From Citrobacter freundii (GTDB lineage: Bacteria > Pseudomonadota > Gammaproteobacteria > Enterobacterales > Enterobacteriaceae), in contig NZ_JAALBX010000005.1 in assembly GCF_011077955.1 (NCBI RefSeq), positions 1-64,000 of the forward strand: 64,000 bases of DNA, read 5' to 3'. Positions within the stretch are counted from its first letter, which is position 1. The number at the start of each line of letters is the position of its first letter. Position numbers and translations under genes: made by a program. Below the pieces are notes generated by a model. It ran no database searches. It was not told where the DNA came from and worked only from the letters and a program-made list of their open reading frames with translations. Of the stretch, positions 1 to 12,429 are shown one piece after another.

Positions 1-48
1 CCACTAAAAGAGGTGTGAAGGGAAGGCTCTCAGAGTCTGGACTTAGTA

Positions 49-97
49 CGCCCCTATGGGGCGTTTTCAATGCCACCTGCTATGCAGGTGGTTTTTT
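49..97 (+). terminator. Two tandem terminator-like hairpins at the left edge
   Basis: Two perfect hairpins follow each other. The first has six-base arms at 49-54 and 58-63 followed by TTTT; the second has eight-base arms at 73-80 and 84-91 followed by six T. Both read as rho-independent terminators on the plus strand. The second runs into the sfsB stop codon (96-98 on the minus strand), so an upstream plus-strand gene probably ends here. In E. coli that neighbour is murA, but no murA end is visible in the first 48 bases, so the identity of the terminated transcript is unknown. Confidence 0.6.
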
Positions 98-359
98 ACC
101 GCGTTCGAATAAGCTGCGAACGATCTATAAATTCGTGAGTAATGGGATCGTAATAACGAGATGGCCAGATAACCCATGGCGCAACGCCAAGCGCATCGGC
201 AATGATGCGTTCTCCTTTGGGCCATGGGCGTGTCAGCGCATTCGCGAGTGTAGATGAACTCAATCCTGCTTTCCTTGACTCAGCCGCTAAAGAGGTTCCT
301 CTTTTGCGTAACCCAGCGATAATATCCGCCGGATGCCAGTCTGTGACTTTCTTTTGCAT
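96..359 (-). CDS. sfsB: SfsB/Nlp (Ner-like) DNA-binding protein
   Basis: An 87-residue protein matching the enteric Nlp/SfsB family, related to the Ner repressor of phage Mu. It begins MQKKVTDWHPADIIAGLRK and carries the conserved helix-turn-helix block around residues 20-50 (SLAAESRKAGLSSSTLANAL), then RPWPKGERIIADALG and a WPSRYYDP motif. E. coli SfsB is about 92 residues; here the C-terminus is slightly shorter because the frame stops inside a terminator hairpin. SfsB was named for stimulating maltose-gene expression in crp* mutants; its physiological target is not well defined. It lies downstream of ispB on the same strand, with a 204-base AT-rich gap that probably holds its own promoter. 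Confidence 0.9.
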   Translation of the reverse strand: MQKKVTDWHPADIIAGLRKRGTSLAAESRKAGLSSSTLANALTRPWPKGERIIADALGVAPWVIWPSRYYDPITHEFIDRSQLIRTR

Positions 360-563
360 ATTTCCCTCAACACAAAAATGACGTATCTCTCGTCTGCCAT
401 GTTACTTCCTGCATCATATATAACACGAAAAGCTCCAGATAGTTCCTGTTAGTTTTATATATAACCAGAAGTGTGCACAGAAACGCACAATTCGTTGCAA
501 GGGATGCAAATCTAAAAGAGGAATTTCTGCGCCGGATAGCGCAGAAATGAGAGGCAAAAAATA

Positions 564-1535
564 TCAGTGATCGCGCTGCACAGACATATGCGCCAGCGCG
601 ATCAGGGCTTCACGCCAGGGGGTGTCTGGCAAAATAGCCAGGGCGGCAATGGCTTTATCCGCTTCCTCTTCGGCACGCTGGCGCGTCCATTCAAGCGAAC
701 CGCACTCCGCCATGGCATGCAGGACCGGATCGAGAAGATGGCGACCGTTGCCTTGCTGGATAGCTTCGCGGATCATTTTGGCCTGATCCTCGGTGCCGTT
801 ACGCATGGCGTGTAACAGAGGCAGAGTTGGCTTACCTTCATTGAGATCGTCGCCAACGTTTTTGCCGAGTCGCTCGCCATCCGCGCTGTAATCCAGTAAA
901 TCATCAATAAGCTGGAAAGCGGTACCCAGATAGCGTCCATAATCCTGAAGCGCTTTTTCTTCTGCTTCATCGGCGCCGGCAAGAATACCGGAGCACTGCG
1001 ACGCAGCCTCGAAAAGCCGTGCGGTCTTACTGTAAATGACCCGCATATAGCTTTCTTCGGTGATATCAGGATCGTTGACGTTCATCAACTGCAGCACTTC
1101 ACCTTCAGCGATAACGTTAACGGCCGCAGACATCACTTCCAGAACTTTCAATGAACCGAGGCTTGTCATCATCTGGAAGGCGCGCGTGTAGATAAAATCG
1201 CCGACCAGTACGCTTGCGGCGTTGCCAAACGCGGCGTTGGCCGTGGCTTTGCCCCGGCGCATATCTGACTCATCCACCACGTCATCATGAAGTAGCGTCG
1301 CGGTATGAATAAATTCAATCAGCGCCGCGATCATAATGTGAGCGTTGCCCTGATAACCCAGCGCGCGAGCGGAAAGCACGGCAATCATCGGACGGATGCG
1401 CTTACCGCCACCGCTTACGATGTAATAGCCTAATTGGTTGATAAGTTGAACATCCGAGTTGAGTTGTTCAAGGATGGTCGCATTAACGCCCGCCATATCT
1501 TGCGCGGTTAACTCATTAATTTTTTCTAAATTCAT
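564..1535 (-). CDS. ispB: Octaprenyl diphosphate synthase
   Basis: Adds isopentenyl diphosphate units to farnesyl diphosphate to give the C40 side chain of ubiquinone and menaquinone; cytosolic. The 323-residue protein has both aspartate-rich motifs of trans-prenyltransferases: DDVVDE (first, around residue 84) and DDLLD (second, around residue 211), plus GGGKRIRP near the N-terminus. The frame is open 76 codons further upstream, but MNLEKINELTAQD is the conserved start, and choosing it gives the same length as E. coli IspB. It is divergent from rplU with about 260 bases between them, as in E. coli. Essential gene in E. coli. Confidence 0.97.
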   Translation of the reverse strand: MNLEKINELTAQDMAGVNATILEQLNSDVQLINQLGYYIVSGGGKRIRPMIAVLSARALGYQGNAHIMIAALIEFIHTATLLHDDVVDESDMRRGKATANAAFGNAASVLVGDFIYTRAFQMMTSLGSLKVLEVMSAAVNVIAEGEVLQLMNVNDPDITEESYMRVIYSKTARLFEAASQCSGILAGADEAEEKALQDYGRYLGTAFQLIDDLLDYSADGERLGKNVGDDLNEGKPTLPLLHAMRNGTEDQAKMIREAIQQGNGRHLLDPVLHAMAECGSLEWTRQRAEEEADKAIAALAILPDTPWREALIALAHMSVQRDH

Positions 1536-1693
1536 CGCAAAAGTCTGGCTATCGTCCTGTTTACCACAAGTATCAATGGAAGAACGTGAGATAATAGGGT
1601 TGAAGATGTAGAGATGATTGTACCGTAAAAACGCACCAGATAAACGTTGCCATGAATGTTGTGTTTTTTTTCTGCGCTGCTTCACGAGGGGAC

Positions 1694-1722
1694 TTGTCAA
1701 AGGCTCACGATTTGCGTAATAT
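1694..1722 (+). promoter_or_regulatory. rplU operon promoter
   Basis: TTGTCA at 1694-1699 and TAATAT at 1717-1722 are separated by exactly 17 bases, a near-consensus sigma-70 promoter. It lies 73 bases upstream of the rplU start codon, in the intergenic region divergent from ispB, so it should drive the rplU-rpmA(-yhbE-obgE) operon. Inferred from sequence only. Confidence 0.7.
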
Positions 1723-1767
1723 TCGCGCCCTATTGTGAATATTTGTAGCGCACTCTGAATCATATAA

Positions 1768-2106
<339 letters not shown>

Positions 2107-2124
2107 TACAGGGGAGCAGATTAA

Positions 2125-2382
<258 letters not shown>

Positions 2383-2408
2383 GTTTTTCGTGTCCCGGTA
2401 ACGGATAG

Positions 2409-2435
2409 AGCCCCGCACATGTTGCGGGGCTTTTT
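2409..2435 (+). terminator. Terminator after rpmA
   Basis: Nine-base arms (2409-2417 and 2423-2431) of a GC-rich hairpin followed by a T run. It falls between rpmA and yhbE, so it probably attenuates readthrough from the ribosomal genes into yhbE-obgE. Confidence 0.8.
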
Positions 2436-2470
2436 ACATTCCGTACCTGGAAAATTCTTCAAGGATTTTC

Positions 2471-4625
<2,155 letters not shown>

Positions 4626-4627
4626 TT

Positions 4628-4655
4628 AAAAAGGCCGGGGAAACCCGGCCTTTTT
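4628..4655. terminator. Bidirectional terminator between obgE and dacB
   Basis: A symmetrical hairpin, A-rich on its left side and T-rich on its right (arms about 4630-4638 and 4644-4652). It separates two convergent genes and can terminate transcription in both directions. Confidence 0.85.
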
Positions 4656-4657
4656 CG

Positions 4658-6091
4658 TTAGTTATTCTGGTAGATATCTTTATACAAACGGCTTTCAAAC
4701 CGTACCAGCGGAATGCGGCGATTACGCTGATCGGCAGGCTCAACGGCATAGCCTGAAAGATACTGAATAAACGCCATCTTTTGACCACTCGCCGTAGTAA
4801 TGAATCCCGCCAGGTTATAAACCCCTTGCAGTGAACCGGTTTTCGCCGACACTTTGCCATTGACGCCCGCTTCATGCAGCCCGGCGCGATATTGCAGTGA
4901 GCCGTCATAACCGGCAAGCGGCAGCATAGAAATGTAATTCAACTGAGCGTCGTTCTGGGCGATGTACTGAAGTACCTGCATCATGGTGGCTGGCGAAATC
5001 AAATTATGACGTGACAACCCTGATCCATCGACCACGATACTGTTTCCAAGGTCAACACCGGCTTTCTGACGCAATATCTGGCGCACCGCATCAGCGCCTG
5101 CGCGCCATGTTCCCTGAACCCCGTAGAACTCGCGGCCAATAGTGCGGAACACGGTGTCGGCTATCATGTTATCCGACTTTTTCAGCATTATTTTGAGCAA
5201 GTCATGCAGCGGTGGTGACTGTCTGCTTGCGATAACGGTCGCTTGCGGGGTGATTTGCGTTTGACGCAGTAGCGTTCCGCTATAGGTGATGCCTGCCGTT
5301 TTTAGCTCGGATTTTAAAATCGCGCCGGCATAGCTCGCGCCATCCTGAATGGCAAAGGCCAGCGGTAGCGGATCGGCACGTTGTGTCAGACAGCCAGTCA
5401 GGGTAAAGCGGTTAAGATCGCCGGGGACAACATCCAGTTCGCAATATTGGGCTTCAGGAGAGCCTTTGGCTAATGTTTTGACCTGACTGAACATCGTGAC
5501 CGGGTAATAGGACGCGATGCGAATAAAGGCCATATCACCGGGTTTAGGTGCGCTATAGAGCGAAATAGAAAAACAGTTGCGGTCCACAATCGCGGCGGAA
5601 GGCGGCGCGCTAAAGCACTGCGTCATATCGTTCCACGGCCAGCCAGGCGCTTTATCATGGCTTGCGAAAACAGAGGTGTCGATGAGGACGTTTCCCTTAA
5701 TTTCCGTTATACCGGTTTTTTTCAGCGCGGCGACTAAGTTGCGCAAATCCTGACGTTTAAACGTCGGATCGCCGCCAAATCGCAGGATCAAATCACCGTT
5801 CAACACGCCGTTCTCCTGGGTGCCGCGGCTTTCCAGGGAGGTGTTGAAGCGATAGTCAGGGCCAAGCTGCAATAACGCCGCCAGCGCCGTAATCACTTTC
5901 TGAGTACTGGCGGGCAGGGCCATTTGCTGACTGTGATAATCAATTGCCGGGGTTTGGCTACCGACTTTCTGCACCATCAGCGCAAGGTTTGTGCCGGCGG
6001 GGAGTTGATTAATGTATTCTTCAACGTTTGCTGCGTTTGCAGTCAACGCCATACTTGTGGCCAATCCGATGACAAATCTGGTAAATCGCAT
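4658..6091 (-). CDS. dacB: D-alanyl-D-alanine carboxypeptidase/endopeptidase PBP4
   Basis: A 477-residue periplasmic class C penicillin-binding protein that trims and cleaves peptidoglycan cross-links. The N-terminus is a signal peptide ending near TANA (residue 20). The active-site motif STQK has Ser62 and Lys65, followed by the SDN motif (KKSDNMIADTVF) and the C-terminal KTG motif (AKTGSLQG). The large insert between the first two motifs is characteristic of PBP4. Length equals that of the E. coli protein. Convergent with obgE and divergent from greA. Confidence 0.96.
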   Translation of the reverse strand: MRFTRFVIGLATSMALTANAANVEEYINQLPAGTNLALMVQKVGSQTPAIDYHSQQMALPASTQKVITALAALLQLGPDYRFNTSLESRGTQENGVLNGDLILRFGGDPTFKRQDLRNLVAALKKTGITEIKGNVLIDTSVFASHDKAPGWPWNDMTQCFSAPPSAAIVDRNCFSISLYSAPKPGDMAFIRIASYYPVTMFSQVKTLAKGSPEAQYCELDVVPGDLNRFTLTGCLTQRADPLPLAFAIQDGASYAGAILKSELKTAGITYSGTLLRQTQITPQATVIASRQSPPLHDLLKIMLKKSDNMIADTVFRTIGREFYGVQGTWRAGADAVRQILRQKAGVDLGNSIVVDGSGLSRHNLISPATMMQVLQYIAQNDAQLNYISMLPLAGYDGSLQYRAGLHEAGVNGKVSAKTGSLQGVYNLAGFITTASGQKMAFIQYLSGYAVEPADQRNRRIPLVRFESRLYKDIYQNN

Positions 6092-6212
6092 AATCTCGCG
6101 GTAACAGCCTGGAAATGTGCCGTCATACTACGGTGCATCGTAGGGTAAAGTAAACGATGACCCTCAGGGAACTTCGGGTTAAAATGCATATCAAAATGCA
6201 AAATCGTTCCTG

Positions 6213-6246
6213 ACCTGGTGCTGCGCTCCGGGTTGGTTTTTTTTTG
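6213..6246 (+). terminator. Attenuator hairpin in the greA leader (GraL-like)
   Basis: A hairpin with arms at 6213-6218 and 6228-6233 is followed, after two G, by an uninterrupted T run, about 95 bases before the greA start codon. In E. coli the greA leader is terminated early to release the short RNAs called GraL; this structure sits in the matching place. The hairpin is seen directly; its identity as GraL is inferred from position. Confidence 0.6.
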
Positions 6247-6341
6247 TTTATTCCCTGGCGCCTGTGGGTTTTTGCCGGGGCGAGATACTGGCCGCAGCGG
6301 CTCTGACCGTTGCGAAAAGGACTGTTTTAAGAGGTATAAAA

Positions 6342-6818
6342 ATGCAAGCGATTCCGATGACCTTACGTGGCGCTGATAAATTGCGCGAAGAACTGGAGTT
6401 CCTGAAATCCGTTCGTCGCCCTGAGATTATTGCTGCGATTGCCGATGCGCGTGAACACGGCGACCTGAAAGAAAATGCTGAATACCACGCGGCGCGTGAG
6501 CAGCAGGGTTTTTGCGAAGGGCGTATTAAAGATATTGAAGCCAAGCTTTCTAATGCTCAGGTGATTGATATCACGAAGATGCCGAACAACGGTCGTGTTA
6601 TTTTCGGCTCAACCGTTACCGTACTGAATCTTGAGAGTGACGAAGAGCTGACCTATCGCATCGTGGGTGATGATGAAGCGGATTTTAAACAGAATCTTAT
6701 CTCCGTTAACTCCCCGATTGCGCGTGGCCTTGTTGCTAAAGAAGTAGACGATGTGGTTGTGATCAACACCCCAGGCGGGCAGGTTGAATTCGAGATAGTA
6801 AAAGTCGAATATCTCTGA
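6342..6818 (+). CDS. greA: Transcript cleavage factor GreA
   Basis: A 158-residue GreA that enters the RNA polymerase secondary channel and stimulates cleavage of backtracked RNA. The N-terminal coiled coil (residues 1-75) carries the acidic tip ([20 protein letters not shown], near 40-60). The C-terminal FKBP-like domain includes GDDEAD and [11 protein letters not shown]. The upstream in-frame extension (from 6264) is not conserved; [14 protein letters not shown] with an upstream GAGG is the family start. Expression is likely modulated by the leader hairpin at 6213-6246. Confidence 0.97.
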   Translation: MQAIPMTLRGADKLREELEFLKSVRRPEIIAAIADAREHGDLKENAEYHAAREQQGFCEGRIKDIEAKLSNAQVIDITKMPNNGRVIFGSTVTVLNLESDEELTYRIVGDDEADFKQNLISVNSPIARGLVAKEVDDVVVINTPGGQVEFEIVKVEYL

Positions 6819-6961
6819 CAACGGCGAAAGCGCCTGCAAATTTTCAGCTTAATCTGACTGGTTAAAGAATATACGTCTGGGTGAGGATTTTGTCTGCAGG
6901 CGTTATATAACGGATCAACGTTATTGCAGAATGAAAATTTGCCGCTATTGTAAAGCAAGGT

Positions 6962-6984
6962 AAAAGGCCGCATTGCGGCCTTTT
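6962..6984. terminator. Bidirectional terminator between greA and yhbY
   Basis: An eleven-base perfect inverted repeat, A-rich outside on the left and T-rich outside on the right, located between convergent greA and yhbY. It can terminate both transcripts, although it lies 145 bases after greA and 80 bases beyond the yhbY stop. Confidence 0.8.
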
Positions 6985-7064
6985 AACATCACACAGAGCA
7001 TGGCATTTTGCAGTTAGCCGCCACAATATTGTTACAATCAATATGTGGACTCATCAAAGATGAA

Positions 7065-7358
7065 TTAGCGTGGCAGAGAAATTTTGCGCTCTTGTGAAGG
7101 ACGGTACAGAACGAGCGTTTTACCGATAACCTGGACATTACAGGCGCCGGTTTCCCGCACGATTGCCTCTACGACCAGGGTTTTGGTTTCGCGGTCTTCC
7201 GTAGCAATCTTCACCTTGATTAACTCATGGTGCACAAGCGCTTGTTCAATCTCGGCCAGTACCCCTTCGGTCAAACCATTATTGCCAAGCATTACGACAG
7301 GCTTGAGCGGATGTGCCAGACCTTTTAGGTGCTGTTTTTGTTTAGTACTCAGATTCAT
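7065..7358 (-). CDS. yhbY: CRM-domain RNA-binding protein YhbY
   Basis: A 97-residue single CRM (YhbY) domain with the GxxG-type RNA-binding loop (MLGNNGLTEGV). Binds pre-50S particles in E. coli and is thought to assist large-subunit assembly. Divergent from the rRNA methyltransferase gene rlmE, 156 bases away, so the two may share a control region. Length matches the E. coli protein. Confidence 0.95.
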   Translation of the reverse strand: MNLSTKQKQHLKGLAHPLKPVVMLGNNGLTEGVLAEIEQALVHHELIKVKIATEDRETKTLVVEAIVRETGACNVQVIGKTLVLYRPSQERKISLPR

Positions 7359-7514
7359 CGGTTTTTTTACTTACGTTGGGATTGAAAACGGTTCATTCTA
7401 CCGCCATCTCCCATTAATACCCAACAGATTTCAAATTGTACTGTGACGCGCAAGCGCAGGGTATGCAGCCTGAAGGCAACGTGGGGATCTCGATGAACCC
7501 AGATGGAAATTTAA

Positions 7515-8144
7515 ATGACAGGTAAAAAGCGTTCTGCCAGCTCGAGCCGCTGGCTCCAGGAACACTTTAGCGATAAATATGTTCAACAGGCTCAGAAAAA
7601 AGGGTTACGTTCCCGAGCCTGGTTTAAACTTGATGAAATACAGCAAAGTGACAAACTTTTTAAGCCGGGGATGACGGTTGTCGATCTCGGCGCTGCTCCT
7701 GGCGGTTGGTCCCAATATGTGGTTACACAAATCGGTGGCCAGGGTCGTATCATTGCATGCGATCTTTTACCTATGGATCCTATCGTCGGTGTGGACTTTC
7801 TTCAGGGCGATTTTCGTGATGAATTAGTCATGAAAGCGCTCTTAGAGCGTGTAGGTGAGAGTAAAGTACAGGTTGTCATGTCAGATATGGCGCCAAATAT
7901 GAGCGGGACACCTGCTGTTGATATTCCTCGCTCCATGTATCTTGTCGAACTGGCTTTGGATATGTGTCGCGATGTATTGGCGCCGGGTGGTAGTTTTGTA
8001 GTGAAGGTGTTCCAGGGCGAAGGTTTCGATGAGTATCTTAGGGATATTCGCTCCCTGTTTACGAAAGTGAAAGTTCGTAAACCGGATTCTTCTCGTGCCC
8101 GTTCACGTGAAGTTTACATTGTAGCGACTGGGCGGAAACTATAG
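7515..8144 (+). CDS. rlmE: 23S rRNA 2'-O-ribose U2552 methyltransferase
   Basis: A 209-residue RlmE/RrmJ (FtsJ) that methylates the 2'-OH of U2552 in the A loop of the large subunit late in assembly. The K-D-K-E tetrad of the family is present: Lys38 (WFKLDE), Asp124 (MSDMAPN), a Lys in [10 protein letters not shown], and Glu near residue 199 (SREVYIV). The SAM-binding motif [13 protein letters not shown] is at about 55-67. The ftsH gene starts 47 bases downstream, the conserved heat-shock-linked pair. Confidence 0.97.
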   Translation: MTGKKRSASSSRWLQEHFSDKYVQQAQKKGLRSRAWFKLDEIQQSDKLFKPGMTVVDLGAAPGGWSQYVVTQIGGQGRIIACDLLPMDPIVGVDFLQGDFRDELVMKALLERVGESKVQVVMSDMAPNMSGTPAVDIPRSMYLVELALDMCRDVLAPGGSFVVKVFQGEGFDEYLRDIRSLFTKVKVRKPDSSRARSREVYIVATGRKL

Positions 8145-8191
8145 TACCCTGACGCTGTTTGTTAACACAGTTGTAATATGAGGTTAATCCC

Positions 8192-10132
8192 TTGAGTGAC
8201 ATGGCGAAAAACCTAATACTCTGGCTGGTCATTGCCGTTGTGCTGATGTCAGTATTCCAGAGCTTTGGGCCCAGCGAGTCGAATGGCCGTAGGGTGGATT
8301 ACTCTACCTTCTTGCAAGAAGTTAACCAGGACCAGGTCCGCGAAGCGCGTATCAACGGACGTGAAATCAACGTTACCAAGAAAGACAGTAACAAATACAC
8401 GACGTACATTCCGGTTAACGATCCGAAGCTGCTTGATAACCTGATTACCAAAAACGTTAAAGTGGTCGGCGAGCCGCCGGAAGAACCAAGCCTGCTGGCT
8501 TCTATCTTCATATCCTGGTTCCCTATGCTGTTGCTGATCGGCGTGTGGATTTTCTTTATGCGCCAAATGCAGGGCGGCGGTGGTAAAGGTGCCATGTCGT
8601 TTGGTAAGAGCAAGGCACGCATGCTGACGGAAGATCAAATTAAGACCACGTTTGCCGACGTCGCGGGTTGTGACGAAGCGAAAGAAGAAGTGGGCGAACT
8701 GGTTGAATATCTGCGTGAGCCGAGCCGCTTCCAAAAGCTGGGTGGTAAAATCCCGAAAGGCATTCTGATGGTCGGGCCTCCGGGTACCGGTAAAACCCTG
8801 CTGGCAAAAGCCATCGCGGGTGAAGCGAAAGTGCCTTTCTTTACTATTTCCGGTTCTGACTTCGTTGAAATGTTTGTCGGTGTCGGTGCATCCCGTGTTC
8901 GCGATATGTTCGAACAGGCTAAGAAAGCCGCGCCGTGCATCATCTTTATCGATGAAATCGACGCCGTGGGCCGTCAGCGTGGCGCTGGGCTTGGCGGTGG
9001 TCACGATGAGCGTGAACAAACGCTGAACCAGATGCTGGTTGAGATGGATGGCTTTGAAGGTAACGAAGGTATCATCGTTATCGCGGCGACTAACCGTCCG
9101 GACGTGCTTGACCCGGCGCTGCTGCGTCCAGGCCGTTTCGACCGTCAGGTTGTTGTTGGCCTGCCGGATGTTCGCGGTCGTGAGCAGATCCTGAAAGTGC
9201 ATATGCGTCGCGTGCCGCTGGCTCCTGATATTGATGCGGCTATCATCGCGCGTGGTACGCCTGGTTTCTCGGGTGCTGATCTTGCCAACCTGGTGAACGA
9301 AGCTGCGCTCTTTGCCGCTCGCGGTAATAAACGCGTCGTGTCAATGGTCGAGTTCGAGAAAGCGAAAGACAAAATCATGATGGGTGCAGAACGCCGCTCC
9401 ATGGTGATGACGGAAGCGCAGAAAGAATCTACGGCTTACCACGAAGCAGGGCACGCGATTATCGGTCGCCTGGTGCCGGAACACGATCCGGTACATAAAG
9501 TAACCATTATTCCGCGCGGTCGTGCGCTGGGTGTGACGTTCTTCCTGCCGGAAGGCGATGCCATCAGTGCCAGCCGTCAGAAGCTGGAAAGCCAGATTTC
9601 AACGCTGTACGGCGGTCGTCTGGCGGAAGAAATTATCTACGGCGTGGAACATGTTTCTACCGGTGCGTCCAACGATATTAAAGTGGCGACTAACCTGGCA
9701 CGTAACATGGTTACCCAATGGGGCTTCTCCGAGAAATTGGGTCCGTTACTGTATGCGGAAGAAGACGGAGAAGTGTTCCTTGGCCGCTCTGTGGCAAAAG
9801 CGAAACATATGTCCGATGAAACCGCGCGTATCATCGATCAGGAAGTGAAGCTGCTGATTGAGCGTAACTACAATCGCGCTCGTCAGATCCTGAATGACAA
9901 CCTGGACATTCTGCACTCGATGAAAGATGCGCTCATGAAATATGAGACTATCGATGCACCGCAGATTGATGATCTGATGGCCCGTCGCGATGTGCGTCCG
10001 CCAGCAGGTTGGGAAGATCCAGGCACCAACAACTCTGATAACAATGGCACCCCGCAGGCGCCGCGTCCGGTTGATGAACCGCGTACGCCGAACCCGGGTA
10101 ACACCATGTCAGAACAGTTGGGTGACAAGTAA
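8192..10132 (+). CDS. ftsH: ATP-dependent zinc metalloprotease FtsH
   Basis: A membrane-anchored AAA+ protease that degrades sigma-32, LpxC and unassembled membrane proteins. Two transmembrane helices (about 7-25 and 103-123) flank a periplasmic domain. The AAA module has Walker A GPPGTGKT (about 195), Walker B IIFIDEID and the [21 protein letters not shown]. The zinc site HEAGH lies near residue 417. The frame opens with TTG at 8192, eight bases after a GAGG sequence; an ATG at 8201 also fits and gives 643 residues, close to the E. coli annotation. The C-terminal tail is Pro/Asn rich and ends [11 protein letters not shown]. Confidence 0.97.
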   Translation: MSDMAKNLILWLVIAVVLMSVFQSFGPSESNGRRVDYSTFLQEVNQDQVREARINGREINVTKKDSNKYTTYIPVNDPKLLDNLITKNVKVVGEPPEEPSLLASIFISWFPMLLLIGVWIFFMRQMQGGGGKGAMSFGKSKARMLTEDQIKTTFADVAGCDEAKEEVGELVEYLREPSRFQKLGGKIPKGILMVGPPGTGKTLLAKAIAGEAKVPFFTISGSDFVEMFVGVGASRVRDMFEQAKKAAPCIIFIDEIDAVGRQRGAGLGGGHDEREQTLNQMLVEMDGFEGNEGIIVIAATNRPDVLDPALLRPGRFDRQVVVGLPDVRGREQILKVHMRRVPLAPDIDAAIIARGTPGFSGADLANLVNEAALFAARGNKRVVSMVEFEKAKDKIMMGAERRSMVMTEAQKESTAYHEAGHAIIGRLVPEHDPVHKVTIIPRGRALGVTFFLPEGDAISASRQKLESQISTLYGGRLAEEIIYGVEHVSTGASNDIKVATNLARNMVTQWGFSEKLGPLLYAEEDGEVFLGRSVAKAKHMSDETARIIDQEVKLLIERNYNRARQILNDNLDILHSMKDALMKYETIDAPQIDDLMARRDVRPPAGWEDPGTNNSDNNGTPQAPRPVDEPRTPNPGNTMSEQLGDK

Positions 10133-10157
10133 GCGCTTCACGATGATGGTTGAGTGA

Positions 10158-10189
10158 TAAAACCCTGGGCTTGCCCGGGGTTTTTTTTA
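10158..10189 (+). terminator. Terminator after ftsH
   Basis: A GC-rich hairpin (AACCCTGGGC paired with GCCCGGGGTT) followed by eight T, about 25 bases beyond the ftsH stop and 29 bases before folP. Confidence 0.8.
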
Positions 10190-10217
10190 GTAAGTGTTAA
10201 GGTATCAAGGATTAACA

Positions 10218-11066
10218 ATGAAACTTTACGCCCACGGATCCACCCTGGATCTTTCGCATCCCCATGTAATGGGGATCCTGAATGTCACTCCGGATTCTTT
10301 TTCTGACGGCGGCAAACATAATCAGCTTATCGATGCGGTGAAACACGCCAATGCAATGATAAATGCGGGTGCCACAATCATTGACGTGGGCGGCGAATCC
10401 ACCCGGCCCGGCGCCAGTGAAGTGAGCGTAGACGAAGAGCTGTCCCGTGTTATTCCGGTAGTGGAAGCGGTGGCGCAACGTTTTGAAGTATGGGTCTCAG
10501 TAGATACTTCGAAACCGGAAGTCATACGCGAGTCAGCGCGAGCGGGCGCGCATATTATCAATGACATTCGCTCGCTCACTGAACCGGGGGCGCTTGACGC
10601 AGCCGCACAAACTGGCCTGCCGGTTTGCCTGATGCATATGCAGGGCGAGCCGCGCACGATGCAAAACGCGCCTCATTACGACGACGTTTTTGCATCGGTA
10701 AATCGCTACTTTGTTGAGCAAATCGCCCGTTGCGAAGCGGCGGGCATCGCAAAAAATAATTTGTTGCTCGACCCGGGTTTTGGTTTCGGTAAGAATCTCC
10801 ACCATAATTATCAACTTCTCGCACGGCTTTCAGAATTTCATCATTTTGAACTACCGCTATTAGTGGGAATGTCGCGTAAATCTATGGTCGGTCAGTTATT
10901 GAATGTCGGACCGGCAGAGCGATTAAGTGGCAGTCTTGCCTGTGCTGTGATCGCAGCCATGCAGGGAGCGAATATTATTCGCGTCCATGATGTAAAAGAG
11001 ACGGTAGAAGCAATGAGAGTCGTCGAAGCTACACTTTCAGCGAAGGATAAAAAACGTTATGAGTAA
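10218..11066 (+). CDS. folP: Dihydropteroate synthase
   Basis: Condenses p-aminobenzoate with 6-hydroxymethyl-dihydropterin diphosphate in folate synthesis and is the sulfonamide target. The 282-residue TIM barrel shows [15 protein letters not shown] (pterin site), GGESTRPGA (loop 2) and the C-terminal RVHDV. No insertion or change is apparent in the loops where sulfonamide resistance usually maps, so I read it as the normal chromosomal enzyme. [16 protein letters not shown] gives the E. coli length; the upstream in-frame ATG is discarded. Its end overlaps glmM by 8 bases, so the two are probably translationally coupled. Confidence 0.97.
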   Translation: MKLYAHGSTLDLSHPHVMGILNVTPDSFSDGGKHNQLIDAVKHANAMINAGATIIDVGGESTRPGASEVSVDEELSRVIPVVEAVAQRFEVWVSVDTSKPEVIRESARAGAHIINDIRSLTEPGALDAAAQTGLPVCLMHMQGEPRTMQNAPHYDDVFASVNRYFVEQIARCEAAGIAKNNLLLDPGFGFGKNLHHNYQLLARLSEFHHFELPLLVGMSRKSMVGQLLNVGPAERLSGSLACAVIAAMQGANIIRVHDVKETVEAMRVVEATLSAKDKKRYE

Positions 11067-12396
11067 CCGTAAATATTTTGGCACCGATGGCATTCGTGGG
11101 CGCGTAGGGGATGCGCCGATTACTCCTGACTTTGTGCTTAAACTTGGCTGGGCCGCCGGGAAAGTCCTGGCGCGTCACGGTTCACGTAAGATCATTATCG
11201 GTAAAGATACCCGCATTTCCGGCTACATGCTGGAATCGGCGCTTGAAGCAGGTCTTGCCGCAGCCGGTCTGTCTGCCTCCTTTACGGGCCCAATGCCGAC
11301 TCCGGCCATCGCTTATATGACCCGTACTTTCCGTGCCGAAGCCGGTATTGTTATTTCTGCCTCCCATAACCCTTTCTACGATAACGGCATCAAGTTTTTC
11401 TCCATCGATGGCACCAAACTGCCTGATGACGTGGAAGAAGCGATTGAAGCCGAAATGGAAAAAGAGATTACTTGCGTGGATTCCGCGCAGCTTGGTAAAG
11501 CCAGCCGTATTGTGGATGCTGCCGGTCGTTATATTGAGTTTTGCAAAGCGACCTTCCCGAACGAGCTTAATCTTAACAGCCTGAAAATTGTGGTGGACTG
11601 TGCCAATGGCGCCACTTACCACATCGCGCCTAATGTGCTGCGTGAACTGGGGGCGCAAGTGATTGCGGTCGGGTGTGAGCCGGATGGCGTAAACATCAAC
11701 GAAAAATGCGGCGCAACCGATGTGCGGATGCTTCAGGCGCGTGTCGTTGCTGAGAAAGCCGATCTGGGGATTGCGTTTGATGGCGACGGCGATCGCGTCA
11801 TCATGGTTGACCATGAAGGCAAGAAAGTGGATGGCGACCAGATCCTCTACATCATCGCTCGTGAAGGCTTGCGCCAGGGCAAACTGCGCGGTGGCGCAGT
11901 CGGCACGCTCATGAGCAATATGGGGCTGGAAGTGGCATTGAAGCAGCTCGGCATCCCGTTTGCTCGCGCTAAAGTCGGCGACCGTTACGTACTGGAAAAA
12001 ATGCAGGAAAAAGGCTGGCGCATCGGTGCGGAAAACTCCGGTCACGTCATCCTGCTTGATCAGACCACGACCGGCGACGGGATTGTGGCAGCGTTGCAGG
12101 TACTTACGGCGATGGTGAGAAACCATATGAGCCTGCACGACTTGTGCAGCGGCATGAAGCTTTTCCCACAGGTGCTGGTTAACGTGCGCTTTACGGCAGG
12201 AAGCGGCGATCCGCTCGAAACCGACAACGTCAAAGCTGTCACGGCGGAAGTCGAGCAGGCGCTAGGTAATCGTGGCCGGGTACTGTTACGTAAATCCGGC
12301 ACTGAGCCATTGATCCGCGTGATGGTGGAAGGTGAGGATGAGGCGCAGGTCACCGCGTTCGCTAACCGTATCGCCGATGCGGTAAAAGCCGCGTAA
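11059..12396 (+). CDS. glmM: Phosphoglucosamine mutase
   Basis: Converts glucosamine-6-phosphate to glucosamine-1-phosphate for UDP-GlcNAc, peptidoglycan and LPS synthesis. The 445-residue protein has the phosphorylated serine in [13 protein letters not shown] (Ser102), the metal loop DGDGDR near residue 241, and the substrate loop GENSGH near 322. It overlaps folP by 8 bases. In E. coli secG follows directly; here a three-gene island intervenes (12428-16104). Confidence 0.98.
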   Translation: MSNRKYFGTDGIRGRVGDAPITPDFVLKLGWAAGKVLARHGSRKIIIGKDTRISGYMLESALEAGLAAAGLSASFTGPMPTPAIAYMTRTFRAEAGIVISASHNPFYDNGIKFFSIDGTKLPDDVEEAIEAEMEKEITCVDSAQLGKASRIVDAAGRYIEFCKATFPNELNLNSLKIVVDCANGATYHIAPNVLRELGAQVIAVGCEPDGVNINEKCGATDVRMLQARVVAEKADLGIAFDGDGDRVIMVDHEGKKVDGDQILYIIAREGLRQGKLRGGAVGTLMSNMGLEVALKQLGIPFARAKVGDRYVLEKMQEKGWRIGAENSGHVILLDQTTTGDGIVAALQVLTAMVRNHMSLHDLCSGMKLFPQVLVNVRFTAGSGDPLETDNVKAVTAEVEQALGNRGRVLLRKSGTEPLIRVMVEGEDEAQVTAFANRIADAVKAA

Positions 12397-12399
12397 AAG

Positions 12400-12429
12400 A
12401 AAAAGCGCCGGGAAGCCGGCGCTTTTTTT
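12400..12429. terminator. Terminator between glmM and the DcuC-like gene
   Basis: An inverted repeat of about eleven bases with flanking A and T runs between convergent genes. The T run overlaps the stop codon of the minus-strand transporter gene, so one structure serves both directions. Confidence 0.8.

Noticed and set aside
8249-9202. A 317-codon open frame antisense to ftsH
   Set aside because: Entirely within ftsH, no family resemblance, low-quality composition; a mirror of ftsH codon use.
10218-11066. folP as a possible acquired sulfonamide-resistance gene
   Set aside because: It is in its usual place next to glmM, shows the normal chromosomal loops, and has no nearby integron or mobile element.
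11182-12138. A 318-codon open frame antisense to glmM
   Set aside because: Covered by the well-supported glmM gene; no start context or homology.
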